A stretch of 64,000 bases of DNA from Phenylobacterium sp. (GTDB lineage Bacteria; Pseudomonadota; Alphaproteobacteria; Caulobacterales; Caulobacteraceae): contig SSMU01000024.1 in the NCBI GenBank assembly GCA_004799545.1, positions 18,872-82,871 of the forward strand, read 5' to 3'. This document shows, in pieces, positions 1 to 8,172 of this stretch (positions are counted from its first letter, which is position 1; each line of letters starts with the position of its first letter). The position numbers and the translations under genes were made by a program. The notes below the pieces were generated by a model, which saw only the letters and a program-made list of their open reading frames with translations, searched no databases and was not told the origin of the DNA.

Positions 1-521
1 ACTCCTAACATACTGAGCAGGCGCGCGCGGCCGCGCGTCACGTGGCTCTTCACGGTGCCTAACGGCAGGGCGAGCGCTTCGGCCGCTTCGGCGTGGCTGA
101 AATCCGCCGCCAGGCAGAGGGCGACGCAGGCGCGCTGGTCGGCCGGCAGTTCGGCCATGGCCGCCTCCAGCGCCAGGCGGTCCTCCGGCCGTCCGCCGTC
201 GCAAGCCGGACGTTCGGCCTCGTAGGCCTGTTCGCGGATCCGGCTGCGCACCGCCGAGCGCCGCGCCGTCAGGTGCTTGCGGTAGGCGATGCCGCAAAGC
301 CAGGCGCGGACGCTGGCCCCGGCCTTCAGCCGGCCGATCCGATCCCAGGCGGTGAGGAAGCTCTCCTGCGCCAGGTCGTCGGCCAGCGCCCAGTCCCCGC
401 AGGCGCGGCGCAGGAAGGCCCGCACCGCCTGCTGGTGGCGGTCCACCAGCCGCGAGAAGGCCTCCGTCGATCCCGCCTGGGCGGCAGCGACCAGGGCCTC
501 GTCGACCCCCTCCAACTTCAT
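1..521 (-). CDS. ECF-type RNA polymerase sigma factor (3' end cut by the window edge)
   Basis: The minus strand is open from an ATG at 521 to the left edge, giving at least 173 residues. The N-terminal half has the region 2 pattern of ECF sigma factors (FSRLVDRHQ, then ADDLAQESFLTAWDRI). The C-terminal half has region 4 with the helix-turn-helix segment SHAEAAEALALPLGTVKSHV. Factors of this class direct core polymerase to stress or envelope promoters. The start codon overlaps the stop of the upstream membrane-protein gene as ATGA, so the two are probably translationally coupled. That partner may be an unusual anti-sigma or sensor component, but this is inference. The subgroup cannot be assigned and the C-terminus is not visible. 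Confidence 0.88.
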   Translation of the reverse strand, partial: MKLEGVDEALVAAAQAGSTEAFSRLVDRHQQAVRAFLRRACGDWALADDLAQESFLTAWDRIGRLKAGASVRAWLCGIAYRKHLTARRSAVRSRIREQAYEAERPACDGGRPEDRLALEAAMAELPADQRACVALCLAADFSHAEAAEALALPLGTVKSHVTRGRARLLSMLG

Positions 522-1024
522 CTGCCGCGGAAGGTGCTCGAGAAGATCGCGCCAAGCAGGTTGCCGACGAACACGAAGCTCAGGATGATCGCCACCAGCC
601 GGAACGGGAATTCCGTGCCCGGGATGTCAGCCCACTCCGAGGCGAACCAGAACCCCGCCGCCACCGCCCCGGTGACGAAGGCCGAGCGCCACTGCCAGTA
701 GGGGCCCCAGCGGTAGTAGCGGCGCCAGGCGCGGCGGCCGTACCAGTAGGGGTGTCCGTAGGGCGGCGGCGGCTGTCCTGCGCCGTTCCAGTTGGGATCG
801 CCGTAAGGCGGCGCGCCATAGGGCGGTGCGCCGTAGCCGGGATCGGCCGCCCCGCGGACCAGCTCCGGCGGCGGCTCCTTGCCCTGGGCGGTGTAGGTCT
901 TCAGCAGCTCCAGGTGATCGCGGCTGCGCCGGTAGGCGAGCCAGCGGTCCCAGGCGCCGAAGATGAAGAAGCCGATCGGGAAAAGTAGCCACCAGTAGCT
1001 GCGGAAGAAGTCGTCGAAGTACAT
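518..1024 (-). CDS. Small membrane protein with a Pro/Gly/Tyr-rich linker, coupled to the ECF sigma gene
   Basis: The 168-residue product begins with a hydrophobic segment (about residues 8-26, YWWLLFPIGFFIFGAWDRW). It then has a short charged helix (30-55), a low-complexity linker built from GAPPYG-like units (60-100), and two further hydrophobic segments near 112-130 and 141-160. No catalytic motif is visible. AGGAG lies 9 bases before the ATG. The stop overlaps the start of the sigma gene by four bases (ATGA). Membrane proteins encoded just ahead of ECF sigma genes are often regulators of the sigma factor, but this one has no recognisable zinc-binding anti-sigma motif. Its function is unknown. 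Confidence 0.75.
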   Translation of the reverse strand: MYFDDFFRSYWWLLFPIGFFIFGAWDRWLAYRRSRDHLELLKTYTAQGKEPPPELVRGAADPGYGAPPYGAPPYGDPNWNGAGQPPPPYGHPYWYGRRAWRRYYRWGPYWQWRSAFVTGAVAAGFWFASEWADIPGTEFPFRLVAIILSFVFVGNLLGAIFSSTFRGR

Positions 1025-1138
1025 GAGCTTGTGCTCCTGAACGTGCCGCGGAACGCCCCTGCCCCGCTGTCTCGTCCTCTAGTCGCCGCCGATCGCGGGA
1101 TCGGATGCGAGGGCCCACTATCCTCCCAGACTCGCAGC

Positions 1139-2167
1139 TTAGCCACGCCGACCGCGCCCGTTCGGCCGGAAGGCGGGCGGGGCATGCTGGCCCCGGCCCG
1201 GCCCGCCGCGGCCGCGCGGATCGAACCGCGGCGTCCCGGCCCGCGCCAGGGCCAACCGCTGGGCGATCGCCGCCTGGGTCCGCGCCCGATGCTCCGCCCA
1301 CTCGATAGCGTAGCGGACGAAGGCCCGGGTGGCGGCGACATCGTCCGGATCGGCCGGATGCGCCGCCTCGGCCATGCCCTTGCGCAGCGCCTTGGCGCGG
1401 CCGATCAGCCCCGACCAGACCGGATCCAGCGCCCCTTGCGCCCAGCTCAGGCCGGCGGCCTTGGAGGCCACCTTGCCGATCGTCAGGGTGTGCAGCATCC
1501 GGCAGTAGAGCCCGACCCAGAACACCTGCCAGGCCGCCAGCGCCATCGGCTCCAGTTCCAGGGTCGCGCAGAGCGCCATGGTGTGGCGGATCTCGGCCCG
1601 CAGCGCCTCGGCCGGCACGGGATCGACCAGCTCGCGCGGATCGGGCCCCGCCAGCACCACGCCTTTCTCGCGCAGGCACCAGCGGACCACCTGGCTGTTG
1701 TCATGCTCCGAGCGGACCAGGGTCTTGGCGCCATGGTCCAGGTACCAGAAGGGATAGGCTCGCGCCGGGGCTCCGGACATGCCCGGATCGCCCCAGTCCT
1801 CGCCCCGGTCCTCGCCCGGCGGATCGCGCGGCGTGGTCGACCAGCGCCTGAGCGCCTCGGCGGGCGCGTAGGAGCCCTCCAGCTGGTTGCGCCAGGGGTT
1901 GTCGGGGATCTCATGGATCGCCGCGTGCATCGCCTGGAACGGCGGTAGCTCCTCCGGGGTCAGGTCGCGCCTGATGACGATGATGAAGTCGCAGTCGCTG
2001 TACCGGTCGGCGTCGCCGACCGCGAAGGAGCCTTGCAGGTAGGCGCCGATGAAGTTGTCGCCCAGCAGGGCCCTCGCCTCGCCCACCAGCGGGGCCAGGA
2101 CGGCGTTGAGTTGGGCGAACGGCGTGGGTTCGCGCGCCGGCGCGCGCAGGTCTTTCGATTTGGGCAT
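1139..2167 (-). CDS. Nucleotidyltransferase with an AadA-like aminoglycoside adenylyltransferase fold
   Basis: The 342-residue protein has the polymerase-beta-type nucleotidyltransferase signature: G46-S47 followed by D58-x-D60 (GSFAVGDADRYSDCDF). The helical C-terminal half (about 180-300) resembles the AadA/DUF4111 C-terminal domain. Proteins of this shape transfer AMP to a small-molecule hydroxyl, classically streptomycin or spectinomycin. A chromosomal copy with a long insertion (about 105-140) and a Gly/Arg/Pro-rich tail need not confer resistance. The gene is monocistronic, with gaps of 114 and 183 bases on its two sides. The fold is well supported; the substrate is not known. Confidence 0.75.
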   Translation of the reverse strand: MPKSKDLRAPAREPTPFAQLNAVLAPLVGEARALLGDNFIGAYLQGSFAVGDADRYSDCDFIIVIRRDLTPEELPPFQAMHAAIHEIPDNPWRNQLEGSYAPAEALRRWSTTPRDPPGEDRGEDWGDPGMSGAPARAYPFWYLDHGAKTLVRSEHDNSQVVRWCLREKGVVLAGPDPRELVDPVPAEALRAEIRHTMALCATLELEPMALAAWQVFWVGLYCRMLHTLTIGKVASKAAGLSWAQGALDPVWSGLIGRAKALRKGMAEAAHPADPDDVAATRAFVRYAIEWAEHRARTQAAIAQRLALARAGTPRFDPRGRGGPGRGQHAPPAFRPNGRGRRG

Positions 2168-2350
2168 GGGAATTCCAGTCGCTGATGCGGGGGCGGCCCC
2201 CGCGCCAGGCGCAGGGCTGCAAGCTCAGGTTCGGCGGGCGCTGCGGCCCGGCCGGCCTATGGCCTCAAACGACTGGAAGTAGCCAAGGCTCGAAGCCTCC
2301 CGATTGACGCGGCCAGCCTAACAATCCGGCCCGCGCCTTGCAATCCGGCC

Positions 2351-3892
2351 TCAGCCGTTGATTGGCGAGAGGCCCCGGTCGGCGAAATAGTGCGCCAGCG
2401 CCGCCGCCGGGGCGCCCGACCCGTCCGCCAGGGCGACATAGGTGTCGGGCCGCAGGAGGTAGAGGGCGTCCTTGGCGAGGCCGGCCTCGCCGTGTTCCGG
2501 CCGCCAGGCCTGCACGTGCAGCGGCACGCCGTTCGCCGCGCACCAGGCGGTAAGCTCGGGCTTCGCCGCGCCATAGACCAGCACCTGCCAGGCGATGGCC
2601 GAGAGCGGGCCATAGTTGTCCTGGCCGTCGACGGAGACCCAGGGCAGCCGGTCGCCGCCACGCACCTCACCCGCCGCGCCAGCGCTCAGCGGCGCGCCGC
2701 GATAGTTCAGGGTGATCTGCGAGATGGTCCGGAACACGTAGTCGCGCACCGGCTCCAGGGCGATCGCCCGGGGGAACACCGCCGGCACGATCCGCGTGCG
2801 CACCAGCTCGGCGAACCGGCCCTCGGCGGTGGCCACGCTGAACACCCGGTCGGTGGTCGCCACCAGCCGCCGGGCGAAGGCGATGCGCTCGGTCTCGTAG
2901 CTGTCCAGCAGCTTGTCGGGCGCCCGGCCCGCCAGCACGGCGGCCAGTTTCCAAGCCAGGTTGATGGCGTCGCCGAGCCCGGTGTTCATCCCCTGGCCGC
3001 CAGCCGGCGAATGGATGTGCGCCGCATCGCCCAGCAGGAAGGCGCGGCCCTTGCGGAAGTGGTCGGTCACCCGGTGATGCACCCGGTAGGTCGAGAACCA
3101 GTTGACCCGCGTCACCTCGATCTTGAGGTGCTCGATGGCCCGCGCGCTGACATCCTCGAACTTCAGGTCCTCGGGATGCTCCGCCCGCGCGTCGCGCACC
3201 GTGCCGATCAGCCGGGCCCGGCCCTCGCCCTTCAGCGGGAAGATCGCCAGGAAGTCGGCCTCGTCCAGGTCGACGTGCAGCTCGCCGTCCACCGCCGGGC
3301 CCGCGGCCTCCACGTCGGCCACGTAGAACACCTGCCGGTAGGTGCCGCCGGGGAATCCCGTACCCAGGGTCTCGCGCACGACCGACCGCGCGCCGTCGCA
3401 ACCGGCGATATAGTCCGCCTCGCAGACCAGTTCGCCGTCCGGGCCGCGCAGCCGGGCCAAAATGCCGTCGCCCGCCTCGGTGAAGCCCACCAGCTCGGTG
3501 CGCCGTTCCACCGTGACGCCGAAGCCCGCCAGCCGCTCGATCAGCAGCCGCTCGTGCTCGTCCTGCGGGAAGATCTCCAGGAAGGCGTAGGGCGTCAGGT
3601 CCTCGGCGACGATCTCGAACGGCAACCGCGCGGCCTTCTCGCCCCTCACCCACATGTTGACCGCCGGCACCCGGTGGCCGCGGGCCACCACCGTCTCGGC
3701 GAGGTCGAGCTGGCGATAGAGCTCCAGGGTCCGGGCCTGCACCGCCAGGGCCCGCGAGGTCGTGCCGGGCTCTTCCGTCTTGTCGACGATGCGCACCTGG
3801 ACGCCCTGCTTGGCGAGCCACAGCGCCAGCACGAGGCCGGTCGGCCCGGCGCCGACGATCAGGACCTGGGTACGGTTCATGTCATCCGCCAT
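2351..3892 (-). CDS. FAD-dependent aromatic-ring monooxygenase (PheA/TfdB, MhpA-like family)
   Basis: The 513-residue protein has the GxGxxG dinucleotide motif at residues 14-19 (VGAGPTGL), the DG motif in CDGARSVVRETLG, and the second FAD motif GDAAHIHSPAGGQGMN. This is the class A flavoprotein hydroxylase layout. The C-terminal third matches the thioredoxin-like domain seen in phenol hydroxylase and 3-(3-hydroxyphenyl)propionate hydroxylase relatives. It probably uses NAD(P)H and O2 to hydroxylate an aromatic or polyketide-like compound. No ring-cleavage genes are adjacent, so the substrate is open. A second Met at residue 5 is a possible start. A TetR-type palindrome lies 9 bases upstream. 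Confidence 0.85.
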   Translation of the reverse strand: MADDMNRTQVLIVGAGPTGLVLALWLAKQGVQVRIVDKTEEPGTTSRALAVQARTLELYRQLDLAETVVARGHRVPAVNMWVRGEKAARLPFEIVAEDLTPYAFLEIFPQDEHERLLIERLAGFGVTVERRTELVGFTEAGDGILARLRGPDGELVCEADYIAGCDGARSVVRETLGTGFPGGTYRQVFYVADVEAAGPAVDGELHVDLDEADFLAIFPLKGEGRARLIGTVRDARAEHPEDLKFEDVSARAIEHLKIEVTRVNWFSTYRVHHRVTDHFRKGRAFLLGDAAHIHSPAGGQGMNTGLGDAINLAWKLAAVLAGRAPDKLLDSYETERIAFARRLVATTDRVFSVATAEGRFAELVRTRIVPAVFPRAIALEPVRDYVFRTISQITLNYRGAPLSAGAAGEVRGGDRLPWVSVDGQDNYGPLSAIAWQVLVYGAAKPELTAWCAANGVPLHVQAWRPEHGEAGLAKDALYLLRPDTYVALADGSGAPAAALAHYFADRGLSPING

Positions 3893-3900
3893 GACGACAA

Positions 3901-3922
3901 TAACTGACCCGCCAGTCAGTAA
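3901..3922 (-). promoter_or_regulatory. TetR-like operator upstream of the FAD monooxygenase
   Basis: On the minus strand the sequence reads TTACTGAC, six bases, GTCAGTTA. The half-sites match at 7 of 8 positions. The palindrome begins 9 bases before the start codon, so a bound repressor would cover the promoter or the initiation site. Such TNACTGAC-type palindromes are typical of TetR-family repressors of monooxygenase genes. No TetR gene lies next to it in this window. Confidence 0.6.
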
Positions 3923-3969
3923 GTTCCGTGAAAGCCCACGTCAACGAGAGATCGGCCAAGCCTTGAAGA

Positions 3970-4503
3970 TCAGGCCGGGGCGCGCCGGGCTTGAGCGGCG
4001 CCGATCGCCGCAGCGGGCGCGGCGGGATGGTAGCGGCGCACCGCCAGGTACCCGAGGCCGACGAAGATCAGCAGTGTCAGCCCCTGGGCCGCCAGGAACG
4101 GCGGCTCCGAGCCCTTGGGCGCGAGCGCACTCAGCGGCCCGATCTTCTGGAACGCCTGCACCACGCCCACGAAGCAGTTCAGGTAGAGGGCGATGGTGGC
4201 GGTGATCACATAGGTCGGCCGCCAGAGGCCTTCGAGCTTGCGCCCGTAAAGCGCATAGAGCGCGCCGGCCAGCACGATGAGCGAGATCACCCCCACCACG
4301 TGCGGCGGCCCGATGGCCTTCGAGTGGAAGAAGAAGCCGGTGACGCTGGTCAGGATGGTGGTCGCCAGGAACAGGCCGGTGACCGCCTCCAGCCGCCGGT
4401 TGGCGATCATGGCGAACAGCGCCACCAGGCCCGCGAGGATGCCGATCAGGCTGATGATCACGTGCAGCGTGGTGAACGCCGGTACTGACAATCCCAGGAT
4501 CAT
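3970..4503 (-). CDS. Four- or five-helix membrane protein of unknown function
   Basis: The 177-residue product (ATG at 4503) is mostly hydrophobic. Membrane segments lie near residues 8-30, 38-58, 66-88, 95-118 and 135-158, and the tail is Ala/Arg-rich. I chose this start because GGGAGG sits about 8 bases upstream. An in-frame ATG 15 codons further up (4548) lies in sequence with no ribosome binding site. No catalytic or transport motif is seen. The arrangement resembles small DUF2306/DoxX-like integral membrane proteins, but that is only a likeness. The gene is flanked by the monooxygenase on one side and an ArsC-like gene on the other, both on the same strand. Confidence 0.65.
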   Translation of the reverse strand: MILGLSVPAFTTLHVIISLIGILAGLVALFAMIANRRLEAVTGLFLATTILTSVTGFFFHSKAIGPPHVVGVISLIVLAGALYALYGRKLEGLWRPTYVITATIALYLNCFVGVVQAFQKIGPLSALAPKGSEPPFLAAQGLTLLIFVGLGYLAVRRYHPAAPAAAIGAAQARRAPA

Positions 4504-4567
4504 GGCCGCCCCCTCCCAGAAGCGCCGTCCGGGAAGGCTGGACGGCAAGCTTCACCTTAGCACCGGC

Positions 4568-4915
4568 CTAGCCGAACGTCGCCTCGTAGTCCGCGGGCTT
4601 GAAGCCCACCAGTAGCCGGCCGTCCGCCTCCAAGACCGGTCGCTTGATCATCGACGGCTGGGCCAGCATCAGGGCGATCGCCTTGGCCTCATCCACGTCC
4701 TGCCGGTCGGCGTCGGACAGCTTCCTGAAGGTGGTCCCCGCGCGGTTCAGCAGCCGCTCCCAGCCCACCTCGCGCGCCCAACCCTCAAGCCGACCGCGGT
4801 CGATCCCAGCCTTCTTGTAGTCGTGGAAATCGTAGGCGACGCCATGCTGGTCGAGCCAGGTCCAGGCCTTCTTCATGGTGTCGCAGTTGCGGATTCCGTA
4901 AAGGGTCGCGGCCAT
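4568..4915 (-). CDS. ArsC/Spx-family protein (YffB-like)
   Basis: The 115-residue protein has the ArsC-family thioredoxin-like fold pattern: C11 in RNCDTMKKA, a central TTFRKLSD segment, and R92 in PSMIKRPVLE. The NCDT form and the length match the YffB subgroup. That group binds glutathione and is usually annotated as arsenate reductase-like, although no arsenic genes are nearby. Only one active-site cysteine is present. GGGAG lies 6 bases before the ATG, which fixes the start. The exact physiological role is not known for the subgroup. Confidence 0.85.
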   Translation of the reverse strand: MAATLYGIRNCDTMKKAWTWLDQHGVAYDFHDYKKAGIDRGRLEGWAREVGWERLLNRAGTTFRKLSDADRQDVDEAKAIALMLAQPSMIKRPVLEADGRLLVGFKPADYEATFG

Positions 4916-5241
4916 CGACTACTCCCACTCTATGATTTTTTCGCGCGTAAGGAGTTGTTTTTGAACAGAAAATCACCCGTATCGCCGAAAAATCCCGAGT
5001 GACCACCCGACAAAGCCTGAGGCTATTGTTTTCATTCGATAATTCGCCGCGAAATTTTTTTTGCCCTATCGCCATCTATCGGCGTATTTCGCTTCGCAGG
5101 CGCGACGGAGGGCCCAGTCCGACGCGCACCAAATCTAGCGGTTTTGGCCTCCAACTGGAAGTCAGGATACCGTCCTGCCGGACCATGCGGGACCGTGGGC
5201 CCGGTGGGACTGGAGTTTATGAGAGCGGGGCCCGATGCCAG
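4916..5241. other. Gene-free stretch, AT-rich in its first half
   Basis: These 326 bases lie between the ArsC-like gene and the transporter remnant. The first half (about 4935-5095) is clearly richer in A and T than its surroundings and includes an uninterrupted T run near 5058. It probably carries the promoter of the ArsC-like gene, but I cannot point to convincing -35 and -10 boxes. The second half returns to the local GC content and I see nothing recognisable in it. Because it follows a truncated gene, this may be a deletion or insertion scar. Confidence 0.4.
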
Positions 5242-5478
5242 CTAGACATCGAGACCGCTCCGTTCGGGATCAATGGGCACGGTGAACTGGAAGGCCGCGG
5301 CCAGGCTCGGCACGTTCACCGTCACCACCGCGTTTCCAAGGCTGGCGACGATGGCGAACAGCGCGGCGACCGCCACATAGCCGGCCCGTCGGCCGAGCGG
5401 GTGAAGGGGGGCATAGGGCGAACCCGGAAAGGCCGGCTGGTCGCCTGGCCCGAAGGAGAAGGCCTCCGGCGCGCTCAT
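5242..5478 (-). pseudogene. N-terminal remnant of an MFS efflux transporter (DHA2-like)
   Basis: The 78-residue reading frame starts with a short soluble leader, then GRRAGYVAVAALFAIVASLG and NAVVTVNVPSLAAAF. This matches the first transmembrane helix and the conserved ..LGNAxVTVNxPS.. segment of DHA2-type drug efflux permeases. It then stops after about 20 unrelated residues instead of continuing for about 500. The upstream hydrolase gene ends 24 bases before it, so it once may have been co-transcribed. No further transporter sequence is recognisable downstream on this strand. It could be expressed as a single-helix peptide, but decay after deletion is the simpler reading. Confidence 0.55.
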
Positions 5479-5502
5479 CGCAGCGTCCGGCGCGAACGCC
5501 GG

Positions 5503-6531
5503 TCAGAAGCCATCCACATCGATCACCGCCTGGGCGAAGGCCTGCGGCGCTTCCTGCGGTAGGTTGTGTCCGATGCCGGGAAGCATCCGGAAGGCGTACC
5601 GGCCAACAAACTTCTGGCGATAGAGCTTGTCGTCGGGAAGGTGTGGCGCGCCGTTGGCGTCGCCTTCCAGCACGATCGTGGGAACCTTGATCACCGGCGC
5701 CGGCGCCAGGCGAGCCTCCAGGGCGTCGTACCTGGCCTCACCCTTCACGAGCCCCTGCCGCCAGCGGTAGTTGTGGATGGTGATGTCCACGTGATCGGGG
5801 TTCTCGAACGCGACCGCGGAGCGGTCGAAGGTCGCGTCGTCGAAGGCCCACTTCGGGGAGGCGAGCTTCCAGATCAGCTTGGCGAAATCATGCCGGTTCC
5901 TGGCGTAGCCCGCCCTGCCCTGCTCGGTAGCGAAATAGAACTCGTACCACCACTGGCGCTCCACATCCGGCGGCTGCGGCGTGGCAGTGGGAACGCCGGC
6001 GGTATAGCCGCTTATGGACACCAGCGCCTTGCACCGCTCGGGCCACAACAAGGCGACGATGTCGGCGGTGCGGGTGCCCCAGTCGAAGCCGGCGATCACC
6101 GCCTTGTCGATCTTCAAGGCGTCCATCAGGGCGACCGTGTCGAGCGCGAACACCGACGGTTGGCCATTCCTGAAGGTGTCGGCGTTGAGGAAGCGCGTCG
6201 ACCCGAACCCGCGCAGATAGGGCACGATCACCCGATAGCCCTTGGCCGCCAGCAAGGGCGCGGCGTCGGCGAAGCTGTGGATGTCATAGGGCCAGCCGTG
6301 CAGAAGGATCGCCGGCGGCCCGCCGGCCGGCCCCATATCGACGTAGCCGATGTTGAGCGGACCCGCATCGACCTGACGCACGGGCCCGAACGAGGCCAAG
6401 GCGCCGGACCGGGCCTGAGCCGCCGCGGGTCTCGACGCCGCCAGTTCGGCCGCCGCCACGGTCAAGGCTGCGGCGCCGAACAGGGAACGGCGCAGATGAT
6501 CGATATCCTCGGTGATCTCGGCGGCCCTCAT
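5503..6531 (-). CDS. Predicted exported alpha/beta hydrolase with an aspartate nucleophile (epoxide hydrolase / dehalogenase-like)
   Basis: The 342-residue protein has a twin-arginine-like leader (RRSLFG at 14-19, then a hydrophobic Ala/Leu stretch and AAAQA around 36-40). The mature part is an alpha/beta hydrolase with an HGWP oxyanion motif near 78-81. Its nucleophile elbow is GFDWGT, with D150 where esterases carry serine, and the catalytic histidine is H322 in GIGHNLPQ. Aspartate at the elbow is characteristic of epoxide hydrolases and haloalkane dehalogenases. The reaction would occur in the periplasm if the leader works. The transporter remnant follows 24 bases downstream. The substrate is unknown. 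Confidence 0.82.
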   Translation of the reverse strand: MRAAEITEDIDHLRRSLFGAAALTVAAAELAASRPAAAQARSGALASFGPVRQVDAGPLNIGYVDMGPAGGPPAILLHGWPYDIHSFADAAPLLAAKGYRVIVPYLRGFGSTRFLNADTFRNGQPSVFALDTVALMDALKIDKAVIAGFDWGTRTADIVALLWPERCKALVSISGYTAGVPTATPQPPDVERQWWYEFYFATEQGRAGYARNRHDFAKLIWKLASPKWAFDDATFDRSAVAFENPDHVDITIHNYRWRQGLVKGEARYDALEARLAPAPVIKVPTIVLEGDANGAPHLPDDKLYRQKFVGRYAFRMLPGIGHNLPQEAPQAFAQAVIDVDGF

Positions 6532-6600
6532 GATGATCTTCCTTCAATGATTTATCGGGATTTTTCCGATTGGTCGCGAAAGACCCTGAAAGCCCCTGAA

Positions 6601-8163
6601 TTATTCCCACTCGATGGTGCCCGGGGGCTTCGAGGTCACGTCGTAGACCACCCGGTTGATGCCCTTCACCTCGTTGATGATCCGGGTCGCGACGCGGCCA
6701 AGCACCTCCCAGGGGAACTCGAAGAAGTCGGCGGTCATGCCGTCGGTGGAGGTCACGGCCCGCAGCGCGCAGACCTCGTCATAGGTGCGGGCGTCGCCCA
6801 TCACGCCGACCGTGCGCACCGGCAGCAGCACGGCGAAGGCCTGCCAGATCGAGTCGTAGAGTCCCGCCTTGCGGATCTCGTCGAGGTAGATGGCGTCGGC
6901 CTTCTGCAGCACGGCCACCTTCTCGGGCGTGACCTCGCCGGGGATGCGGATGGCTAGCCCCGGGCCGGGGAACGGGTGGCGGCCGACGAAGGCCGGCGGC
7001 AGGCCCAGCTCGACGCCGAGCACGCGGACCTCGTCCTTGAACAGCTCCCGCAGCGGCTCGACCAGCTTCAGCTTCATGTAGTCCGGCAGGCCGCCCACGT
7101 TGTGGTGGCTCTTGATCACCGCCGAGGGGCCGCCGCGCGCCGAGACGCTCTCGATCACGTCCGGATAGAGGGTGCCCTGGGCCAGGAAGGCCGCGCCCTC
7201 GACCTTCGCGGCCTCGCGGTCGAACACGTCGATGAACAGCTTGCCGATGGTCTTGCGCTTGGTCTCGGGATCGGAGACGCCGGCCAGGGCCTCCAGGAAT
7301 TCCTTCGCCGCATCAACGTGCACCAGCGGGATGTTGTAGTGATCCCTGAACATGGTCACCACCTGCTCGGCCTCGTTTAGCCGCAACAGGCCGGTGTCGA
7401 CGAAGACGCAGGTCAGCTGCTCGCCGATCGCCTCGTGGATCAGCACCGCCGCGACCGACGAATCCACCCCGCCCGACAGGCCGCAGATCACCTTGCCCTT
7501 GCCCACTTGGGCGCGGATTTTGGCGACCATTTCCTGGCGGAACGAGGCCATGGTCCAATCGCCGGAGAGGCCGGCGATGCGGTGGGTGAAGTTGCGCAGC
7601 ATCAGGGCGCCGCGCGGGGTGTGCGCCACCTCCGGGTGGAACTGGATGCCGTAGAACCGCCGGCCCTCGTCGGCGATCACCGCATAGGGCGAGCCCTCCG
7701 ACGTCGCCACCACCTCGAACCCCTCGGGGATCGCGGTGATCTTGTCGCCGTGGCTCATCCAGACGGTTTCGCGCTCGCCCGCCTCGCCCAGGCCCGCCAG
7801 CAGCGGGGATTCCCGCGCAATGCGGATCTCGGCGCGGCCGAACTCGCGGTCGTGGCCGCCTTCGACGGCGCCGCCCAGCTGGGCGGCCATGGTCATCTCG
7901 CCGTAGCAGATGCCCAGCACCGGCACGCCCAGCTCGAACACCTTCTGCGGCGCGGCCGGGCTCTCGTCCTCGTGCACGCTGGCCGGTCCGCCCGACAGGA
8001 TCACCGCCTTGGGCGCGAAGTCGTCCAGCATCGGCTCCACCTTGTCGAACGGGTGGATCTCGCAATAGACGCCGCTTTCCCGCAGGCGACGGGCGATCAG
8101 CTGGGTCACCTGGCTGCCGAAATCGACGATGAGGACTCGTTCGTGGGAGAGCTCGGTGGGCAT
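6601..8163 (-). CDS. guaA: GMP synthase (glutamine-hydrolysing)
   Basis: The 520-residue enzyme converts XMP to GMP using ATP and glutamine. The N-terminal class I amidotransferase has nucleophile C86 in GICYGEM and partners H176 and E178 in FHPEV. The ATP-pyrophosphatase domain has the P-loop SGGVDSS at 230-236. The protein ends with the typical GTIEWE tail of the dimerisation domain. Length and domain order are normal. The rsmB-type gene lies 9 bases upstream on the same strand and guaB sits two genes further up, so both dedicated steps of GMP synthesis are encoded together. Confidence 0.98.
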   Translation of the reverse strand: MPTELSHERVLIVDFGSQVTQLIARRLRESGVYCEIHPFDKVEPMLDDFAPKAVILSGGPASVHEDESPAAPQKVFELGVPVLGICYGEMTMAAQLGGAVEGGHDREFGRAEIRIARESPLLAGLGEAGERETVWMSHGDKITAIPEGFEVVATSEGSPYAVIADEGRRFYGIQFHPEVAHTPRGALMLRNFTHRIAGLSGDWTMASFRQEMVAKIRAQVGKGKVICGLSGGVDSSVAAVLIHEAIGEQLTCVFVDTGLLRLNEAEQVVTMFRDHYNIPLVHVDAAKEFLEALAGVSDPETKRKTIGKLFIDVFDREAAKVEGAAFLAQGTLYPDVIESVSARGGPSAVIKSHHNVGGLPDYMKLKLVEPLRELFKDEVRVLGVELGLPPAFVGRHPFPGPGLAIRIPGEVTPEKVAVLQKADAIYLDEIRKAGLYDSIWQAFAVLLPVRTVGVMGDARTYDEVCALRAVTSTDGMTADFFEFPWEVLGRVATRIINEVKGINRVVYDVTSKPPGTIEWE

Positions 8164-8172
8164 GGGGCTCCG

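Noticed and set aside
4916..4935. A reverse-frame string ending IIEWE, like the C-terminus of GMP synthase
   Set aside because: The match is only a few residues, the frame is closed 16 codons upstream, and the GGGAG it contains is simply the ribosome binding site of the ArsC-like gene.
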